This document shows, piece after piece, positions 58,846 through 64,000 of a stretch of DNA of 64,000 nucleotides. Positions within the stretch are counted from its first letter, which is position 1. Each line of letters starts with the position of its first letter. Below the pieces are notes generated by a model. It saw only the letters and a list, made by a program, of their open reading frames with translations. It was not told the origin of the DNA and made no database searches. The position numbers and the translations under genes were made by a program. The stretch spans positions 1,736,001-1,800,000 of the forward strand of contig JAGTPG010000002.1 of assembly GCA_018195615.1 (NCBI GenBank). The letters run 5' to 3'. This DNA comes from Streptomyces tuirus (GTDB taxonomy: Bacteria > Actinomycetota > Actinomycetes > Streptomycetales > Streptomycetaceae).

Positions 58846-59394
58846 CTAGCTGGCCGGCCAGGCCTCCGCCAGCATCTTCCTGGTGTCGGCCAGGAGCTGC
58901 GGCAGCACCCGCGTATGCCCCACCACCGGCATGAAGTTCGTGTCCCCACCCCACCGCGGGACGATGTGCTGGTGCAGGTGCGCCGCGATGCCCGCGCCGG
59001 CGACCGAGCCCTGGTTCATGCCGATGTTGAAGCCGTGCGCGCCGGAGGCCGTGCGCAGGGCCGTCATCGCCTGCTTGGTGAGTTCGCCGAGCTCGGCGGT
59101 CTCCCCCGCCGTGAGGTCGGTGTAGTCGGCGACGTGGCGGTAGGGGACGGTCATCAGGTGCCCGCCGTTGTACGGGTACAGGTTGAGCACCGCGTAGACC
59201 TGCTCACCGCGCTTGACGACCAGCCCGTCCTCGTCGGACTTGGCCGGGATCGAGCAGAAGGGGCAGCCGTCGCCCGAGCCCGGGCCGGTCGGCTTGTTCT
59301 CGCCCTGGATGTAGGCCATCCGGTGGGGCGTCCACAGACGCTGGAACGCGTCCTGCGTCCCCACTCCCAGCTGCTGCTCCGGCTCACTCGTCAT
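58846..59394 (-). CDS. HIT-family protein (AP4A phosphorylase-like)
   Basis: Histidine-triad nucleotide hydrolase or transferase. It has 182 residues from the ATG at 59394. The catalytic triad motif HLHQHIVPRW is present, the zinc-type pair is CPFCSIPA, and NLYPYNGGHLMTVPYRHVAD is the family core. The counterpart next to thrS in mycobacteria is a diadenosine tetraphosphate phosphorylase, so this role is likely but not proven. It lies downstream of thrS on the same strand. Frame intact. Confidence 0.9.
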   Translation of the reverse strand: MTSEPEQQLGVGTQDAFQRLWTPHRMAYIQGENKPTGPGSGDGCPFCSIPAKSDEDGLVVKRGEQVYAVLNLYPYNGGHLMTVPYRHVADYTDLTAGETAELGELTKQAMTALRTASGAHGFNIGMNQGSVAGAGIAAHLHQHIVPRWGGDTNFMPVVGHTRVLPQLLADTRKMLAEAWPAS

Positions 59395-59432
59395 GCAGTG
59401 CAGCATATGGCGTCGAGCTGGGGGACGGCAAA

Positions 59433-59455
59433 GGCCCCGGGGATCTCCCGGGGCC
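59433..59455 (-). terminator. thrS terminator
   Basis: A perfect 9-base-pair stem (59433-59441 with 59447-59455) and a 5-base loop, followed on the minus strand by a short T stretch, lie 14 bases after the thrS stop. Confidence 0.7.
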
Positions 59456-59469
59456 CGTGCGCCGTGTGA

Positions 59470-61443
59470 TCAGACCTGTGCCCGCTCCTCGACGACCTTC
59501 AGGATCTTCGCGATGGCCTCGTCGAACGGGATGCCGTTCTCCTGCGAGCCGTCGCGGTAGCGGAAGGACACGGACCCGTGGGACATGTCCTCGTCGCCCG
59601 CGATGACCATGAAGGGCACCTTCTGCTTCTGGGCGTTGCGGATCTTCTTCTGCATCCGGTCCGAGGAGGAGTCCACCTCGACCCGCAGCCCCTTCTGTTT
59701 GGCCGCCGCCGCGAACTTCTCCAGGTACTCGACGTGCGCGTCGCCGATCGGGATGCCGACCGCCTGGACCGGGGCGAGCCACGCGGGAAGGCACCGGCGT
59801 AGTGCTCCAGGAGCACCGCGAAGAAGCGCTCGATGGAGCCGAACAGCGCGCGGTGGATCATGACCGGGCGGGTCTTGGAGCCGTCCGCGCCGGTGTACTC
59901 CAGGTCGAAGCGCTCCGGCAGGTTGAAGTCGAGCTGGATGGTCGACATCTGCCAGGTGCGGCCGATGGCGTCCTTGGCCTGGACGGAGATCTTCGGCCCG
60001 TAGAAGGCGGCGCCGCCCGGGTCCGGGACCAGCGGCAGACCCTGCTTCTCGGCGACCTGGCGGAGCGTCTCGGTCGCCTCCTCCCAGGCCTCGTCCGAGC
60101 CGACGAACTTCTCCGGGTCCTTGGTGGACAGCTCCAGGTAGAAGTCGGTGAGGCCGTAGTCGCGCAGCAGCTCCAGCACGAAGGTGAGCAGCTTGTCGAG
60201 CTCCTCGGACATCTGCTCGCGCGTGCAGTAGATGTGCGCGTCGTCCTGGGTGAAGCCGCGGGCCCGGGTCAGGCCGTGCACGACGCCCGACTTCTCGTAC
60301 CGGTACACGGTCCCGAACTCGAACAGGCGCAGCGGCAGTTCACGGTACGACCGGCCGCGCGCGTCGAAGATCAGGTTGTGCATCGGGCAGTTCATGGGCT
60401 TGAGGTAGTAGTCCACGCCCTCGTCGAGCTGCATGGGCGGGTACATGCCGTCGGCGTACCAGTCCAGGTGGCCCGAGGTCTCGAAGAGCTTCCCCTTCGT
60501 CGCGTGCGGGGTGTAGACGAACTCGTAGCCCGCCTCCTCGTGCCGCTTGCGCGAGTAGTCCTCCATGACCCGGCGGATGATGCCGCCCTTGGGGTGGAAG
60601 ACGGCGAGGCCGGAGCCGATCTGCTCGGGGATCGAGAACAGGTCGAGCTCGCTGCCGAGCTTGCGGTGGTCGCGCTTCTCGGCCTCGGCGAGGAACTCCA
60701 GATGTGCCTTCAGCTCGTCCTTGGTGGGCCACGCGGTGCCGTAGATGCGCTGGAGCATGGGGTTCTTCTCGCTGCCGCGCCAGTAGGCGCCGGCGTTGCG
60801 CATCAGCTTGAACGCCGGGATGTTCCGGGTGGTGGGAAGGTGGGGACCGCGGCAGAGGTCCTTCCAGCACAGCTCGCCGGACTTGGCGTCCACGTTGTCG
60901 TAGATCGTCAGCTCGCCGGCGCCGACCTCGACGTCCGCGCCGTCGTCGCTGGACGCGGAGCCCTTGAGGCCGATCAGCTCCAGCTTGTACGGCTCGTCCG
61001 CGAGCTCCTCACGGGCGGCCTCGTCGGTCACCACGCGGCGGGAGAAGCGCTGCCCCGCTTCTGGATCTCCTGCATCTTCTTCTCGATGGCCTTGAGATCC
61101 TCGGGCGTGAACGGCTTCTCCACGTCGAAGTCGTAGTAGAAGCCGTCCTTGACGGGCGGGCCGATGCCGAGCTTGGCCTCGGGAAGAGCTCCTGCACGGC
61201 CTGCGCCATGACGTGCGCGGTGGAGTGGCGCAGGATGTTGAGGCCGTCCTCGGTGGAGATCTCGACGCCCTCGACCTCGTCGCCCGCGGCCAGGGCGTAC
61301 GACAGGTCCTTGAGCTCGCCGCCGACGCGCGCGGCGATGACCGAACGCTCGCCGGCGAAGAGCTCGGCGGCCGTAGTGCCCGTCGTCACCACGCGTTCTT
61401 CCCGCTCGGAATCGCGCTGGATGATCACACGGACGTCTGACAC
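59470..61443 (-). CDS. thrS: Threonyl-tRNA synthetase, three apparent frameshifts
   Basis: Class II synthetase with TGS, editing, catalytic and anticodon domains. N-terminus SDVRVIIQRDSEREERVVTT; editing-domain HSTAHVMAQAVQELFP; motif 2 RLFEFGTVYRYEKSGVVHGL, motif 3 region RPVMIHRALFGSIERFFAVL. Breaks at 61181-61183 (TTCCCGAG restores LFPEAKLGIGPPV), 61053-61056 (CGGGGCAG restores QKRGQRFSRRVV) and 59785-59787 (TTCCCGCG restores GAFPAWLAPVQA) each need one base on the minus strand. The corrected length is 658 residues, as in S. coelicolor. GTG start at 61443 after GGAGAG. Confidence 0.95.
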
Positions 61444-61536
61444 CGGTCTCTCCTGACTGAAGGTGGGTTGCGTGCGCCATACCGGAGCGCGCGCACGAGT
61501 AAGGATCGTACCGACCCCGGACCACCCTCCGCGAAA

Positions 61537-62760
61537 TCAGTCCCCGCAGTCCCCTCCGCAGGCCTCCTCGAAGAAGTCGAGATTCTCCTGCAGCTCCTTC
61601 ATCAGCCGGTCCCGCTCGGCGTCGTCGACCTGCACCGGCACGACACCGTGCGCGCCGGTCAGGCGCCGGAATCCGCCCCGGCTCTCCAGCCGTCCCTGCA
61701 CCCGCACCGGCAGCCCGACGAGGTGGGCGTGCCCCGCGATCCGGTACCCCTCCTCGTCCAGGGTGACCCTCACGTTCGGCACATCGGCCCCGGCCAGCAC
61801 GCGCAGCCGTACCGTGCCGTCGCCGCGCGGCCCCGACCTGCGCATGCGTATGACCGCTCCGGTGATCCGCACCGGCACGGCGGGTTCCTCGCGCAGGTAG
61901 CGGGCGCCGGCCTCGCGCAGCGCGGGCAGGTCGCCGGGGAGAACTCGACGGGCTCGGCGGAGGGCGAGCAGCCCTCGGGCACTCCGGCCGCGGGGGCCCA
62001 CTCGACGGCGATCCGGGCGCCCTCGGTGCCCCGGACCAGGGCCACGAGCGCCTCGGTGAGCTCATGGCTCACTCCTGCCTCGACCGCGGCGTCGAAGGCG
62101 TCCATGCCGCCGGTGGCGCGCTGGTAGTCGATGGCCTCGCGGGCGGCGTACAGGGCCTGGTGGAGGCGTACGGCGAGCGGGCGGCCACCGGCGACGGGCA
62201 CGAAGGCCGTGAGCCGGCCGTCGGTGGCGGAGCCGACGAGGACGTGTTCCAGGGCCGCGGCGGCGGAGCGGCGGTGGCGGGCGCCGTGGTAGCCGGCCCG
62301 CGCGCGGGTGGCGAGGGCGGCGGCGAGGAGCATCCGGCGGGCGGCGCCGCGCAGCCGGTCCTCGACGGTCCAGGGCGCCGCGCCGGCGGGCCCGGCGGGG
62401 ACGTCGTGCCACCAGCGGATCTCGTCGCTGGGCACGGCGAGGGAGACGAGCACCTCGCGTGCGGAGGCCGAGCCGCTGCGGGACAGGGCGAGCAGGGCCT
62501 CGCCGAGCAGGTCGTCGCTGTCGGGGAAGGCGCGGCTCTCGGGACCAGCAGGCTGGTGCCGCTGCCGCCGGGGCCGGGCGGCGTCCAGCGGCCGTAGCGC
62601 CCCGGGGCGCCGCCGCGCCGCTGCCAGCCGTGCCGGCGCAGCAGGGCGCTGAGGACGGCCGGGTCGACCTCCCCGGGCTCGGGCGGGGGCCGCCCCATGT
62701 GGTGTCGACCGGGTGGGGCCGCACGGGCCTCAGGGGCTCTTCGGTCGGGCGGTGCGTCAC
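61537..62760 (-). CDS. Uncharacterised protein with OB-like C-terminus, three apparent frameshifts
   Basis: A 408-residue protein after correction. Start GTG at 62760 overlaps the upstream stop (GTGA) and gives MTHRPTEEPLRPVRPHPVDT. The middle part includes SDDLLGEALLALSRSG and EIRWWHDVPAGP. The C-terminal part is a run of beta strands (PVRITGAVIRMRRS, GLPVRVQGRLESRGGFRRLT) that I read as an OB-like barrel, then ends CGGDCGD. Breaks at 62685-62689, 62541-62543 (GTCCCGAG) and 61936-61939 (TCCCCGGCG) each need one base. No known family recognised; a nucleic-acid role is only an inference from the fold guess. Confidence 0.72.
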
Positions 62761-63320
62761 GGTCTGCCTCCGGTCCCGACCCGCGTCATGATCTCGCACA
62801 GCGCCCGGTCGTCGAAGATGCGTGAGGTCGGTATGCGCACGGTGGTGCGGCGGCGGCCGGTGATCGGATGGCCGGCGAGGTTGGTCCAGTAGCAGCAGTG
62901 CCTGAGGTCGAGCCGGTCGTGGCTGGCGCGCAGCCAGTCGTCCTGGGAGCGCGGCACCAGCATCACCACGAGGATCTTGTGCACGGAGACGGGGTGCGGG
63001 CGAGCTTCGCCAGGTGGGCGTTGTCGAGCGTGAAGGAGAAGGTGCGGCCCGGGGGTCGGGCGGCACCTGGTAGGTGGCCTTGAGCTGCACCTTGATGGTG
63101 ACCTCGTCGTCGACCGTGTGCCCGGGGCGCTGTGGCTGACGTGCCAGTCGATGCCGTTGTCGGGAAAGGGCTGGGACAGCGAGCAGCCGGCGGCCGCCGC
63201 GACGGCGTGCAGATACCCGACCTGCAGTGTCTCCATGCAGGCGGTGGTGGCGAGAGTGCCGCGAGAGGGAGCCGTGCGCTCGGGCAGCAGCCCGCCCCGT
63301 TCGGGCTGCGCTATGGCCAT
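62757..63320 (-). CDS. DUF4365-family protein (PD-(D/E)XK-like), three apparent frameshifts
   Basis: A 188-residue protein after correction, ATG at 63320. The corrected core reads GIDWHVSHSAPG and then VTIKVQLKATYQVPPD, which fits the Asp and Q-x-K part of the DUF4365 nuclease-like fold. Later segments are HKILVVMLVPRSQDDWLRAS and CCYWTNLAGHPITGRR. Breaks at about 63121-63126, 63052-63056 (GACCCCCGGG) and 62991-62994 (CACCCCGTC) each need one base on the minus strand. It overlaps the 408-residue protein gene (GTGA). Function unknown. Confidence 0.75.
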   Translation of the reverse strand: MAIAQPERGGLLPERTAPSRGTLATTACMETLQVGYLHAVAAAAGCSLSQPFPDNGIDWHVSHSAPGTRSTTRSPSRCSSRPPTRCRPTPGPHLLLHARQRPPGEARPHPVSVHKILVVMLVPRSQDDWLRASHDRLDLRHCCYWTNLAGHPITGRRRTTVRIPTSRIFDDRALCEIMTRVGTGGRP

Positions 63321-63489
63321 GGCCAACAGCCTTCCAGAACAAGTGAGTCCCCGCTGCGGGCCGCTGAACTGCAACAACCCGTACTCCTGTTGTCTCCTTC
63401 CGGCGTACGGCGCAAACAGCCCGGGTATCACCGAATCGGGCAGCGGACGGTGCGTCAACTGCCGAAGGTGAACGAGGGGTTGTGTGGCT

Positions 63490-64000
63490 ATGACGACGAG
63501 CTGGTACGAAGGACCGCTGGCCGCCTTCGACACGGAGACGACGGGCGTGGACGTCGAGACCGACCGGATCGTGTCGGCCGCCGTGGTCGTCCAGGACGCC
63601 CGGGCATCCGGCCGCGGGTCAGCCGCTGGCTGGTGAACCCGGGGGTGCCGGTGCCCGCGGAGGCGACGGCGGTGCACGGGCTGACCGAGGAACACCTGCA
63701 GCGCAACGGCCGTTGGCCGGCGCCGGTGATGTACGAGATAGCGGAGGCGCTGGCCGAGCAGGCCCACGTCGGCCGTCCGGTGGTGGTGATGAACGCGCCG
63801 TTCGATCTGACGCTGCTGGACCGGGAGTTGCGCCGCCATCGGGCCTCGGCCCTCGGCCGCTGGTTCGAGTCGGCGCCCCTGTACGTGCTCGACCCGAGGG
63901 TCCTGGACAAGCACCTGGACCGGTACCGCAAGGGCCGCCGCACGCTGACGGACCTGTGCGCGCACTACGGCGTCGCCCTGGAGGGCGCGCACGACGCGGC
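63490..64000 (+). CDS. DnaQ-like 3'-5' exonuclease (cut by window end), one apparent frameshift
   Basis: DEDDh-type exonuclease. ATG at 63490; ExoI motif AAFDTETTGVD (Asp14, Glu16), ExoII NAPFDLTLLDRE, and the start of ExoIII at EGAHDA, where the window ends. As written the frame hits a stop after about 45 codons; one base added to the CCC/GGG run at 63599-63604 restores VQDAPGIRPRVSRWLVNPG. It shares a 169-base divergent promoter region with the DUF4365 gene. Gene continues past base 64000. Confidence 0.88.

Overview
The window is a stretch of core chromosome from a Streptomyces. The evidence is very high G+C, frequent GTG and TTG starts, many 4-base ATGA/GTGA gene overlaps, BldD and an sIHF-type protein. 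From memory, the gene order matches the S. coelicolor region from about SCO1476 (metK) to about SCO1532 (beyond thrS), and large parts also match the M. tuberculosis alaS-relA-ruv-pdx-pimA-thrS region. I see no tRNA, rRNA, CRISPR array, prophage or complete insertion sequence.

Layout. (1) 1-13.4 kb, minus strand: the pyrimidine operon pyrR-pyrB-pyrC-membrane protein-carA-carB-pyrD-pyrF, then sIHF, gmk, rpoZ, coaBC and the start of metK. A PyrR-binding RNA element covers the pyrR ribosome-binding site. (2) 13.5-14.1 kb, plus strand: bldD, with a BldD box over its own promoter. (3) 14.3-31.1 kb, minus strand: nusB, efp, an M24-like protein, a P-loop kinase-like protein, aroB-aroK-aroC, a small membrane protein, aroE, mltG, ruvX, alaS, two small envelope proteins, rpsD, rarA and a VKOR-family protein. 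(4) 31.2-33.5 kb, plus strand: the stump of an ABC-transporter ATPase joined directly to a sensor kinase and response regulator. (5) 33.5-35.5 kb, minus: hisS and a metallo-beta-lactamase-fold hydrolase. (6) 35.7-37.9 kb, plus: a membrane-anchored cyclophilin and a DUF349 protein. (7) 37.9-54.4 kb, minus: relA, apt, secF, secD, yajC, ruvB, ruvA, ruvC, yebC, pdxT, pdxS, small uncharacterised genes, then pimA-patA-pgsA for phosphatidylinositol mannoside synthesis. (8) 54.7-58.7 kb, plus: an EF-G paralogue and a large membrane protein. (9) 58.8-63.3 kb, minus: HIT protein, thrS, an uncharacterised protein and a DUF4365 protein. (10) 63.5 kb to the end, plus: a DnaQ-like exonuclease, cut by the window edge.

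The most striking feature of the sequence is technical. At least 37 single-base losses break 19 genes, including essential ones (carB, pyrD, pyrB, gmk, aroC, alaS, hisS, thrS, relA). Each one I traced lies in a G or C run, and restoring one base at each brings every broken gene back to a multiple of three and, where I know it, to the family's usual length. I therefore read them as homopolymer errors in the sequence rather than as pseudogenes. The affected genes are annotated as whole genes, with each break located.

The best candidates for real biology are the ABC ATPase/sensor kinase junction, the PyrR and BldD sites, a SigR-type promoter inside the apt terminator upstream of relA, an EF-G paralogue without a normal NKxD motif, an M24 protein with altered metal ligands, a Gln/Tyr/Gly-rich domain on MltG, and a small cluster of nuclease-like genes at the right end.
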